From Oribacterium sp. UBA4274 (GTDB lineage: Bacteria; Bacillota; Clostridia; Lachnospirales; Lachnospiraceae), in the NCBI GenBank assembly GCA_002396005.1, contig DGVW01000010.1, positions 1-13,673 on the forward strand: a stretch of 13,673 bases of DNA, in the 5' to 3' direction. Both the position numbers and the translations under genes were made by a program. The notes below the pieces were generated by a model. It saw only the letters and a program-made list of their open reading frames with translations. It had not been told where the DNA came from and did no database searches. Within the stretch, counting starts at the first letter, position 1; each line of letters begins with the position of its first letter. Positions 7,101 to 12,300 of this stretch are shown piece after piece.

Positions 7101-8588
7101 TCCATCTATGGTTCCTTCACCCACGATACGAATATTCTCATATGGATGCTCCTCATCTGATGTGTAAACGTTGACAAGAGACCATGAACGGGTATCTGTT
7201 GAGTACGGATAGAGGATGTAATTTTGGTCGTAATGATCTACATTAGGTGATCCCTTGAGAACCGCACCCTTCTCCAGTTCCAGTGTCATATTACTGTGGA
7301 GATAGATTGCACCCGACATATATATACCTTCAGGAATAACAACCTTTTCACCCTCTCCGCAGGCATCGATTGCTGCCTGAATCGCCTTGGTGTTTCTCTC
7401 GATTTCAGCATTGATCTCATCATCATAACTTGTATATGCTTCGTCAACCGACTTAGCACCATACTCTGTGATGTAATGGATTTCGTCCTCATCAAGCGAT
7501 TTAGCTGTATGTACGTCTACAGTCTGGGCTCCATCTATCTCATCTCCGCTTTTATCAACCGGAACCACTGTAAATGTATAATCAGTATCAGGTTCAAGAC
7601 CATCTGCATAGAATGTGTGAATGCTTATCTTAACTGCATCCGTATGCTTATTATAGAAAGCTTTACGGTAAGTCTCAGCCCAGTCTGCATGTTTTGCATA
7701 ATTCTCACTCGCCGTGCCCAGATACTTTCCATCAGTATTGTCGCCCATGTACACCTTATAATCAGCTATTTTGGCATAATTTTCCGGCTTTTCCCAGACA
7801 AATGATACAGAATCCTCATCAACAGCAAGTTCAGGAACTATGATTTTCTCAATATTGGTGCTGCCCTCATCACTTTTATACTTTTTTTCAGGAATTTCTT
7901 TTTCATTTATTTCCTCTGTGACCTCTGTAATCTTCTTTTCTGTTATTTGCTTTTCCAAATTGCCATCAGCATTTACAGTATCAATTACACTGCCAAGCTG
8001 AACTGTGGTAGTAGTGATGCCTTCTTGTTTCGATGAATCATCCTCTGTTTTACCAATGTTTTCATCCTCAGAATCTTCTGCAGCATCTTTGTTCTCTCCC
8101 TTTTTATCTTCCTTTTTTTCTGCGTTTTCACCACTGCCGGATTCTTTCGTGTCTTCCGCTAACCCTTCTTCTGATTGGTCAGAAGATTTATTATCCTGTT
8201 CTTTTTCTGATGACTCATTGTCCTGTTCTTTTTCTGAAGATTTATCATCCTCTTCTTTTTCAGAAGATTCTGTATCATCTGCCAATGTATCTGTATCCAC
8301 AGATTTCTCGCCTTTATCCTCTGACTCAGTTCCTACGTCTTTCTTTTCAGAGTCAGCCGCTCCTCCATCTTCCGAAGCCTCTGAACTATCTGTTTTTTCA
8401 GTATTGTCTGAAGCAGAATCATCTTTCTGTTCTTCTACCGAATCCTCTTTATCAGAACTGTCATCTATCGTCTCAACATCTGCATATGACACCATTCCTG
8501 CATTCGTAAATGTTGTGCCTGTGGTCATACTCAGTGCCAAAGCGACAGAAAGTGCCTTTTTAAGCACCACACGTCGATTTTTTCTCAT
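4170..8588 (-). CDS. Secreted modular polygalacturonase (FN3-GH28-FN3 x3-choline-binding-type tail)
   Basis: This 1472-residue exported enzyme should hydrolyse galacturonic-acid links in pectin. It has a signal peptide (about 1-36, ending VSYA), an acidic Ser/Asp/Glu/Lys linker (37-200) and an FN3-like module (250-363). The GH28 beta-helix spans about 371-860, with the four family motifs NADG (612-615, Asp614), GDD (634-636), GSHTG (677-681, His679) and RFK (702-704). Three FN3-like modules follow (about 897-998, 1005-1110, 1117-1230), then an Asp/Ser-rich linker with a nine-Ser run (1231-1344) and choline-binding-type Trp/Tyr/Gly repeats (1355-1468) that probably hold it on the cell wall. 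FN3 before GH28 is known from exo-polygalacturonases, so an exo mode is likely but unproven. GAGGG upstream supports the start. A cre-like palindrome lies 75 bases upstream. Confidence 0.85.
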   Translation of the reverse strand: MRKNRRVVLKKALSVALALSMTTGTTFTNAGMVSYADVETIDDSSDKEDSVEEQKDDSASDNTEKTDSSEASEDGGAADSEKKDVGTESEDKGEKSVDTDTLADDTESSEKEEDDKSSEKEQDNESSEKEQDNKSSDQSEEGLAEDTKESGSGENAEKKEDKKGENKDAAEDSEDENIGKTEDDSSKQEGITTTTVQLGSVIDTVNADGNLEKQITEKKITEVTEEINEKEIPEKKYKSDEGSTNIEKIIVPELAVDEDSVSFVWEKPENYAKIADYKVYMGDNTDGKYLGTASENYAKHADWAETYRKAFYNKHTDAVKISIHTFYADGLEPDTDYTFTVVPVDKSGDEIDGAQTVDVHTAKSLDEDEIHYITEYGAKSVDEAYTSYDDEINAEIERNTKAIQAAIDACGEGEKVVIPEGIYMSGAIYLHSNMTLELEKGAVLKGSPNVDHYDQNYILYPYSTDTRSWSLVNVYTSDEEHPYENIRIVGEGTIDGNGWKNISKDSKHGEDPKDKNYESPQYYAGSNSKVVEGGILAKDASVKAAERSGGDPKNPTKIAYNTRPSLVMIRGSKNIYIEGVTLMNPAYHTLAVLDSDTITANNVKYLTYDDNNADGIEIGNTQHAMIYNSFFDTGDDAVNFATGMGKAVEDTKQQSSSYIWTFDNVFRECHGGAIAAGSHTGAGISDMLVEDNVLNYADMPFRFKSAPANGGSIHDVLIRDCAVANCDQLFVMTTMYSDSNGVSDTETAEKPAEFYNINAYNITCDSTGKNAFSLIADIDANNPSKPLHHHHDLYFQDITVKNSANYKTNSKIDKVQGDVLDGIEDATFYNVDIKHKDGKEAWNEIINCKGLHFYEGSESSKTKNAETVPEWDEEAEISVASPSEIEVASASQIAVRKDSVKKLDSGDYRLTLDFIGATDKDLDGKEQKVSYSVETYLDGGETLVDVSGLFGSSTKAGEKITKTVEHLSAGVEYLFKVFAYDETGNKTEGPGITYAIDEESSELDRPSNLGMEKLKADVYTSVPIDVADARKVDGRIRGYRTYVDGELNETYYYYQLGSSKFNDGKVTIIADRLTSGTTDEETNRKENDIKVVAFADDGQEFAYDEAVSTTWQMYDFTSPIWESHDITVAQDGDDLVLSWDEAQDDSGIVGYRVYMDGKAVYDGHGDYFNHVNGAYTTEDTTFRLSGLDLTVDHTFKVTAGDNWWRAQKNEAPYHWTNDYAEGVWSVSQTTDPEENEKPDDVNDEEGKETDNKGNDNKSNDSKNISKDSDSQNDASGQKTSDEGTKSQDNQNAEKDGIKVNDEKSASQSGTSRNSSGSSDGSSSSDRDSDSDSSSSSSSSSGSTGRVLGANRVDESTMGFWAKDAMGWKFRSLNGESAINSWKECEYNGVIKWYRFDQNGYMQSGWYVDTDGNLYYLSTTHDGTFGQMLTGWQTIDGKEYFFETDSAKKQGRIYMNEYTPDGHFVGADCAKVK
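8187..8267 (-). repeat. Three tandem 27-bp repeats in the pectinase linker
   Basis: Residues 108-134 are three 9-residue units (SSEKEEDDK, SSEKEQDNE, SSEKEQDNK) encoded by near-identical 27-bp DNA units. A partial fourth begins SSDQ. They lie in the acidic linker between the signal peptide and the first FN3 module and may vary in copy number by replication slippage, changing the linker length. Confidence 0.7.
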
Positions 8589-8661
8589 ATCAATCCCTCT
8601 AGTTTTATTCTAAGTTGCACACTTTGATGTTTAATTCTTTTCCGGAAAATTAAATTATTTT

Positions 8662-8677
8662 ATGTAAGCACTTACAT
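8662..8677. promoter_or_regulatory. LacI/CcpA-type palindromic operator upstream of the pectinase gene
   Basis: ATGTAAGCACTTACAT is a 16-bp palindrome with 7-bp arms around a CA centre, 74-89 bases upstream of the pectinase start. The inner 14 bases match the Gram-positive cre consensus TGWAANCGNTNWCA at every position but one, on either strand, and the form is typical of LacI-family operators. It could give catabolite repression by CcpA or substrate control by a pectin-responsive LacI regulator. No regulator gene is present in the window. Confidence 0.5.
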
Positions 8678-8696
8678 TTAAGAATATAGTAATCCT

Positions 8697-8741
8697 AACA
8701 AATATTAAAAATTTGTTCAATTGCCTAACTTTTACAAAGTT
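8697..8741. promoter_or_regulatory. Two further inverted repeats in the pectinase upstream region
   Basis: AACAAAT (8697-8703) is repeated inverted at 8711-8717 (ATTTGTT), and AACTTT (8727-8732) is repeated inverted at 8736-8741 (AAAGTT). On the minus strand TTGAAC (8718-8723) and TAGGAT, 17 bases apart, form a weak possible promoter. The 324-bp spacer 8589-8912 otherwise holds only the operator at 8662-8677 and the terminator at 8825-8871. Confidence 0.25.
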
Positions 8742-8824
8742 ATCATCCTTTTTTCGTTACATTTCACTTATCCGCATCCACATCTTATCCCCAAAGGAGC
8801 ACAATCTCGCCAAAATGCAGTCTT

Positions 8825-8871
8825 AAAAAAAGAAAAAATCCAGAAAGATATTTCCGACATCTTTCTGGATT
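8825..8871 (-). terminator. Intrinsic terminator of the GGDEF gene
   Basis: On the minus strand, a perfect 13-bp stem (8859-8871 with 8837-8849, AATCCAGAAAGAT) closes a 9-base loop and runs into a T-rich tract interrupted by one C (complement of 8825-8838). It lies about 42 bases past the GGDEF stop codon and separates that gene from the pectinase gene, which must therefore use its own promoter. Confidence 0.9.
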
Positions 8872-8912
8872 CATAATCCCCTATGTTATGACATTTACTG
8901 ATGATGTGCGCG

Positions 8913-10043
8913 TTATTCTCTCCAATCATCAATAATTGCTGACGCTTTCATAGCTTTTTTACACTCATACATAAGTTTATCTGCTCTATTGACTGCATTA
9001 AATACAGTTTCATCCTTTTCTTTCGTTACTATCCCATAGGCAACCGACAATTTGTAATCACCAAATTCCATATCTACATTTTCCTGAATGTGAAGCTTCT
9101 CAAAAATTTCGGTTACTGCATTTAGATTTTGTCCGAGAAAAACAAACTCATCTCCGCCTATACGATACATCTTGCCATACTTCTGCAGATACTTGTTGTA
9201 GGTCAATGCAATTGCTCTAAGATAATTGTCTCCTGCAGCGTGACCTTCATTATCGTTGATTTTTTTCAGATCATTAACATCGACACTTGCAACAACGAGG
9301 CTTTTTCTATCCCTGTAGCTCAAGGCATCCTCTGAATAAACCACTCTGTTGGCCAGTTTAGTTACAGGATCTGTTTTAAACTCAAAATTCTGAAGCATAC
9401 TGGTCATGAACGAAAAACCCGAGGCAAGTACAAGCTCTACAATCTGTCCGGAATAGAAAATATCCGAGTAAACCACACCTATAATAAAAAGTACCAATAT
9501 GTGATTAATCGCCCTGACCTCAACAGTGGACATCATATACTTTTTCATAAGTATCTCTGAGAACACAACGAAATATGTTACTACAACTACTATAGGTCTA
9601 ATAAACCAGAAAAAGCTCTGTACATATACCGACTTGTCATCGATGTAAAAATAAATCGGATAAAAAATATTCAGTATCATGCTGATCCCGTACAAAAGAG
9701 CTACCAGACTAACCAGTCTGCCGGTTTTGGACTTAATAAACCTTTGATCAAAAGCATCACAATATACTATCGGCACTATAACCGGTGTAAAATATACTAT
9801 CTCATAACATAAAAAAACAATTTTGCTATATCCCGGGACTCCATAGGCATAATACGAAATCATATCTGCAATTGCCGCAAATATAATCAGGAATCCGGTC
9901 TTCTTAACCGCTGTTCTTACGCCACGATTAACTATATAATTTCTTCTTGTGCTCAGTATGACAAATGTAGTATCCACTATTGCAAGCAGGCACCATACAT
10001 TTGCATACCTCACCGCATCATACAGAAGACGCAATATATCCAT
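8913..10043 (-). CDS. Membrane GGDEF diguanylate cyclase
   Basis: This 376-residue protein probably makes c-di-GMP from two GTP. The N-terminal half has about six or seven hydrophobic segments (roughly 15-31, 49-67, 74-95, 108-132, 143-165, 179-196, 198-216) with an aromatic-rich, likely sensing, membrane domain of no named family. The GGDEF domain covers about 223-370: DPVTKLANR (225-233), the metal-binding VDVNDLKKIND (254-264, Asp255), and an intact GGDEF at 296-300. The usual inhibitory RxxD site upstream is absent (Gln and Gly replace Arg and Asp), so product feedback at that site is unlikely. AAGGTG, seven bases upstream, supports the start. The gene is monocistronic, with terminators on both sides. 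The input signal is unknown. Confidence 0.85.
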   Translation of the reverse strand: MDILRLLYDAVRYANVWCLLAIVDTTFVILSTRRNYIVNRGVRTAVKKTGFLIIFAAIADMISYYAYGVPGYSKIVFLCYEIVYFTPVIVPIVYCDAFDQRFIKSKTGRLVSLVALLYGISMILNIFYPIYFYIDDKSVYVQSFFWFIRPIVVVVTYFVVFSEILMKKYMMSTVEVRAINHILVLFIIGVVYSDIFYSGQIVELVLASGFSFMTSMLQNFEFKTDPVTKLANRVVYSEDALSYRDRKSLVVASVDVNDLKKINDNEGHAAGDNYLRAIALTYNKYLQKYGKMYRIGGDEFVFLGQNLNAVTEIFEKLHIQENVDMEFGDYKLSVAYGIVTKEKDETVFNAVNRADKLMYECKKAMKASAIIDDWRE

Positions 10044-10059
10044 AAAAAAGCACCTTACC

Positions 10060-10072
10060 CTGTCAATGACAG
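10060..10072. promoter_or_regulatory. 13-bp palindrome just upstream of the GGDEF gene
   Basis: CTGTCAATGACAG is a perfect odd-centred palindrome 17 bases upstream of the GGDEF start codon, immediately before the ribosome binding site. It could be an operator, or too tight a hairpin to matter in RNA. No convincing -35/-10 pair is seen around it. Confidence 0.3.
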
Positions 10073-10163
10073 TTCAAACTATCCGTATGGCTAAAATCAA
10101 ACCTATCACCATATCCCTTATAAATAATCTCAGAAGATGTATCCAATATGCCCAATCTACAGC

Positions 10164-10193
10164 AAAAGAGACCATCATGCATTTGATGGTCTC
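10164..10193 (-). terminator. Intrinsic terminator of the HPr-like gene
   Basis: On the minus strand, a perfect 10-bp stem (10184-10193 with 10168-10177, GAGACCATCA) closes a 6-base loop and is followed by TTTTGCT. It lies 24 bases past the stop of the small HPr-like gene and separates it from the GGDEF gene. The T tract is short. Confidence 0.75.
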
Positions 10194-10217
10194 AAACAAC
10201 TACATAATCAGTATAAA

Positions 10218-10442
10218 TCACAGAGCCTTATCAAAGAGTTCTCTGTCAGAAGGATCAGAAACTGATAACTCCAATTCTCTTATATATCCTCCATGAAAAA
10301 CTCTGGCAAGTGTATACATCTGCGTCACTTTACTGCGCAGATTGATACAATCTCCTGCGTTGGATACCAGCTCAACATCTCCTTTGCACATATCCACTAT
10401 CGAAAAAAGCTTTAAAGGATTATCTATTTCTCTAACTTTCAT
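10218..10442 (-). CDS. Small HPr-like protein lacking the phosphorylatable His
   Basis: This encodes 74 residues. The middle and C-terminal parts follow the HPr fold pattern: a strand GDVELVS (21-27), then INLRS (33-37) matching the VNLKS of HPr around its regulatory Ser46, a helix TQMYTLARVF, a strand IRELELSV (54-61) and a final helix at 65-73. The active-site loop with His15 of true HPr proteins is missing, and the N-terminus is short, so it cannot be an ordinary PTS phosphocarrier. It may act as a regulatory or scaffold paralogue. AGAGGG seven bases before the ATG and the matching terminator support it as a real gene. The fold assignment comes from pattern comparison only. Confidence 0.6.
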   Translation of the reverse strand: MKVREIDNPLKLFSIVDMCKGDVELVSNAGDCINLRSKVTQMYTLARVFHGGYIRELELSVSDPSDRELFDKAL

Positions 10443-10496
10443 TGTTTGACCCTCTTTATTTTACCATACTATATACTTAATTAATACAAACTGCCG

Positions 10497-10514
10497 AAAC
10501 GATTATCATCGTTT
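10497..10514. promoter_or_regulatory. Inverted repeat between two copies of a TATATAGTA box
   Basis: AAACGAT (10497-10503) is repeated inverted at 10508-10514 (ATCGTTT) with a 4-base centre. It lies between two identical TACTATATAC boxes (10467-10476 and 10525-10534, read GTATATAGTA on the minus strand) 58 bp apart. Each box contains a -10-like TATAGT for the minus strand, so this may be the promoter-operator region of the HPr-like gene. Good -35 elements are not visible. Confidence 0.3.
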
Positions 10515-10586
10515 TTCTGTTGACTACTATATACCTCAAATCATCACAGTAATGTCACACGAGAAATATATTGAAAATAAATTCGG

Positions 10587-10727
10587 TTTTTCAGCTTCAT
10601 TTCAGTTTATAGTTGTAATATAAGCACTGTCAGATAAAAAATCTGAGTCGAAAACAAAGTTTTTTCATACTACTCACACCGGCGGGAGAAATCTCGCCGG
10701 TACCCTCTTGATAAAATCCGTTTTTTC
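10587..10727. repeat. Composite intergenic element, copy A
   Basis: In order on the + strand: box 1 TTTTTCAGCTTCATTT (10587-10602), a small A-loop stem TCAGAT-AAAAA-ATCTGA (10630-10646), box 2 TTTTTCATACTACTCA (10661-10676), a GC-rich hairpin ACCGGCG/CGCCGGT (10678-10701), box 3 TACCCTCTT (10701-10709) and box 4 AAAATCCGTTTTTTC (10713-10727). Copy B, 285-360 bp to the right, has the same boxes in the same order and orientation. No coding frame is shared by both copies. I recognise no known riboswitch, CRISPR or insertion sequence. Confidence 0.7.
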
Positions 10728-10871
10728 TTCCATATGCATGATGCCCCTGATAAACTCATCCTTTTCATGTACACATTTTGCAAATTCACTTATTTTCAAA
10801 TATAGATACTATAAATTCGTCACACTAAGAACCAAATATAAGAAGCGCTCACAACACAGAATGTTCACAGT

Positions 10872-11088
10872 TTTTTCAGCTTCATTTAATATTCGGAAGA
10901 TATCATGTATTTATCAGATGAGATACATTTAATCGAAAGAAAAATTTCGACCGGATGTCATCTTTCTGAAGCCCCTATAAATGTTTTTCATACTACTCAA
11001 AAAGCCGGCGGACCTCATAATACCGCCGGCTACCCTCTTTTGTATCATAAGTGGATATGCTGCAAGCCACTCAAAATCCCGTTTTTTC
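10872..11088. repeat. Composite intergenic element, copy B
   Basis: It has the same order as copy A: box 1 (10872-10887, identical 16-mer), an A-loop stem TCGAAA/TTTCGA (10933-10950), box 2 (10984-10999, identical 16-mer), a GC-rich hairpin AGCCGGCGG/CCGCCGGCT (11003-11031), box 3 TACCCTCTT (11031-11039) and box 4 AAAATCCCGTTTTTTC (11073-11088). About 30 bases between boxes 3 and 4 are absent from copy A. The 144 bases between the copies (10728-10871) are AT-rich with nothing recognised in them. Confidence 0.7.
10999..11031 (-). terminator. Possible terminator formed by the copy B hairpin
   Basis: On the minus strand, the perfect 9-bp stem AGCCGGCGG/CCGCCGGCT runs into TTTTT (complement of 10999-11003), meeting the form of an intrinsic terminator. 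It would end the transpeptidase transcript 159 bases past its stop. The equivalent hairpin in copy A is followed by GTGAGTAG and lacks a T tract, so termination is probably not the shared function of the element. Confidence 0.5.
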
Positions 11089-11189
11089 GAAATTGATTTG
11101 TTCATTGTCAAATTATACGAAACTTTACCTTGCACTACTTCATCTCGATTGCGAGCTGGGCCAATGCCTCCCTGCCGTAGGAATCGCCT

Positions 11190-11957
11190 TCAGAACTCTC
11201 CGCCAAGATTCTCCAGTGAATCTATAACCACAACGCACTCAAGCTTTGCATGCTGAATGATATACCGCATCTGATCCATCGGAACGGATACACAACCTCC
11301 TGTATAAGGCTTTCTGTCTCCAAAGCAGTGAAGGAAGATAGCGGAGCCTTTTCCGGGAGTACCATCCTCATTGAAACTTATGTTCAGACAGTACTGATAC
11401 TGGTATGTATAATCCATGATATGCTCACTGTTTTTCATATCAAGGTCCGGAAAATCCTTTATATCCACCATTTCATTGTAGTGCATTCCTTCTCTGTCAT
11501 CCCCTGACCAGTAAGTATCGTCATCAACCTTGGTGTACGGCATGATGGATCCCGGATCGTCAGCTATTCCGAAAGCCTTTGTAAAGTGATATACACCTGC
11601 AGGTGTCTGACCACAGCCCTCAACATGCTCTACATCCGGACAGATTCCGTTCTTCCCCACATATCCCGGAGTTGAACATATCATCTTCCAGTTTCCGTCA
11701 CTGTCCTTCTCATGAAGCGAAACCCACGCAGTAGTCTTCTCATGCTGCGCCACCACGAACAACTGCTCCGCTGATCCGGCCTGTGAAAGTTTCGTTACCC
11801 ATTCAGGAGAATCCGGAGCTTCAAGCTGAAGAACCTCCCTGACAGAATTCCCCTCCTGTGACTTAGGTGCCAATGCTTCCGGCACAGCATTCTCACCACA
11901 GCCTGCCAGCATCATCGCGCAAACCATAACCATCCCGATCAAACTTCTTTTTCTCAT
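11190..11957 (-). CDS. L,D-transpeptidase (YkuD-fold) lipoprotein
   Basis: From the ATG at 11957 the protein has 255 residues. A lipoprotein signal ends in LAGC (Cys20), so it should be tethered outside the membrane. The YkuD-type catalytic domain is shown by TPAG (118-121), a His in IFLHCFGD (His210) and the catalytic-Cys motif TGGCVSV (Cys222), matching the HxxG...(S/T)xGC pattern less strictly than classical members because Cys follows the His. These enzymes form 3-3 peptidoglycan cross-links or attach proteins to the wall. A longer frame reaches 12017, but GGAGG six bases before 11957 and the signal peptide beginning there fix the start. It lies 16 bases after the stop of a histidine-kinase remnant, suggesting a former operon whose promoter may be lost. 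Confidence 0.8.
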   Translation of the reverse strand: MRKRSLIGMVMVCAMMLAGCGENAVPEALAPKSQEGNSVREVLQLEAPDSPEWVTKLSQAGSAEQLFVVAQHEKTTAWVSLHEKDSDGNWKMICSTPGYVGKNGICPDVEHVEGCGQTPAGVYHFTKAFGIADDPGSIMPYTKVDDDTYWSGDDREGMHYNEMVDIKDFPDLDMKNSEHIMDYTYQYQYCLNISFNEDGTPGKGSAIFLHCFGDRKPYTGGCVSVPMDQMRYIIQHAKLECVVVIDSLENLGGEF

Positions 11958-11973
11958 TCTACACCTCCAAAAA

Positions 11974-12183
11974 CTATGACAGTAACCCTGGAGCCGCCTG
12001 TATTTTTTTAATATCATACGATGGCAAGGTTACTAGAAATTTGCTGCCGTTTCCCTGTTCACTTTCACAGCGTACACTACCGCTATGTTGAAGAACTATG
12101 GCCTTTACTATAGAAAGACCTATACCCTTGTCTTCCACCACAAGTATCACATTTCCGGTATCTTTTTTCAAGGATATGATCAC
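11974..12183 (-). pseudogene. Remnant of a sensor histidine kinase (C-terminal ATPase domain)
   Basis: The 69-codon frame, opening at a GTG with an in-frame TGA two codons before it, carries only the end of a HATPase domain. LKKDTGNVILVVEDKG reads as the strand leading into the G1 box (DxGxG), but it is joined directly to GIGLSIVKAIVLQHSG, the G2 box and following helix, then ESEQGNGSKFLVTLP, the usual kinase C-terminus. The roughly 30-40 residues between the G1 and G2 boxes (F box, ATP lid) are missing, as are the whole sensor, dimerisation and phospho-His parts. The product could not bind ATP normally. No response regulator gene is adjacent. Confidence 0.75.
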
Positions 12184-12300
12184 TCTTCACGTTTTAGTAC
12201 CATGTAGAATAAACTTTTATCTATTAAAACATCCTGAATCTGCCGATAAGCCCCATAGGAAGTATTAAAAGCATCTGAACATAATCTGGGAGGTGAGACA

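Noticed and set aside
8005..8613. Long Ser/Phe-rich + strand frame opposite the pectinase linker
   Set aside because: It is the antisense of the acidic Ser/Glu/Asp/Lys linker, whose skewed codons remove stops on the other strand. It has no ribosome binding site or family resemblance.
10929..11135. 68-residue minus-strand frame across element copy B
   Set aside because: Copy A does not keep the same frame across the hairpin and is interrupted by a stop, so the conserved unit is DNA or RNA, not protein.
10443..11189. Known riboswitch, CRISPR array or insertion sequence
   Set aside because: No c-di-GMP, T-box, TPP or other aptamer core that I know is visible. There are only two copies with unequal spacing, no spacer-repeat pattern, no transposase and no terminal inverted repeats.
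12180..12300. Open minus-strand frame of about 40 codons before the kinase remnant (YGAYRQIQDVLIDKSLFY)
   Set aside because: It has no start site, does not resemble kinase dimerisation sequence, and contains the CapA ribosome binding site on the other strand. It is best taken as chance.
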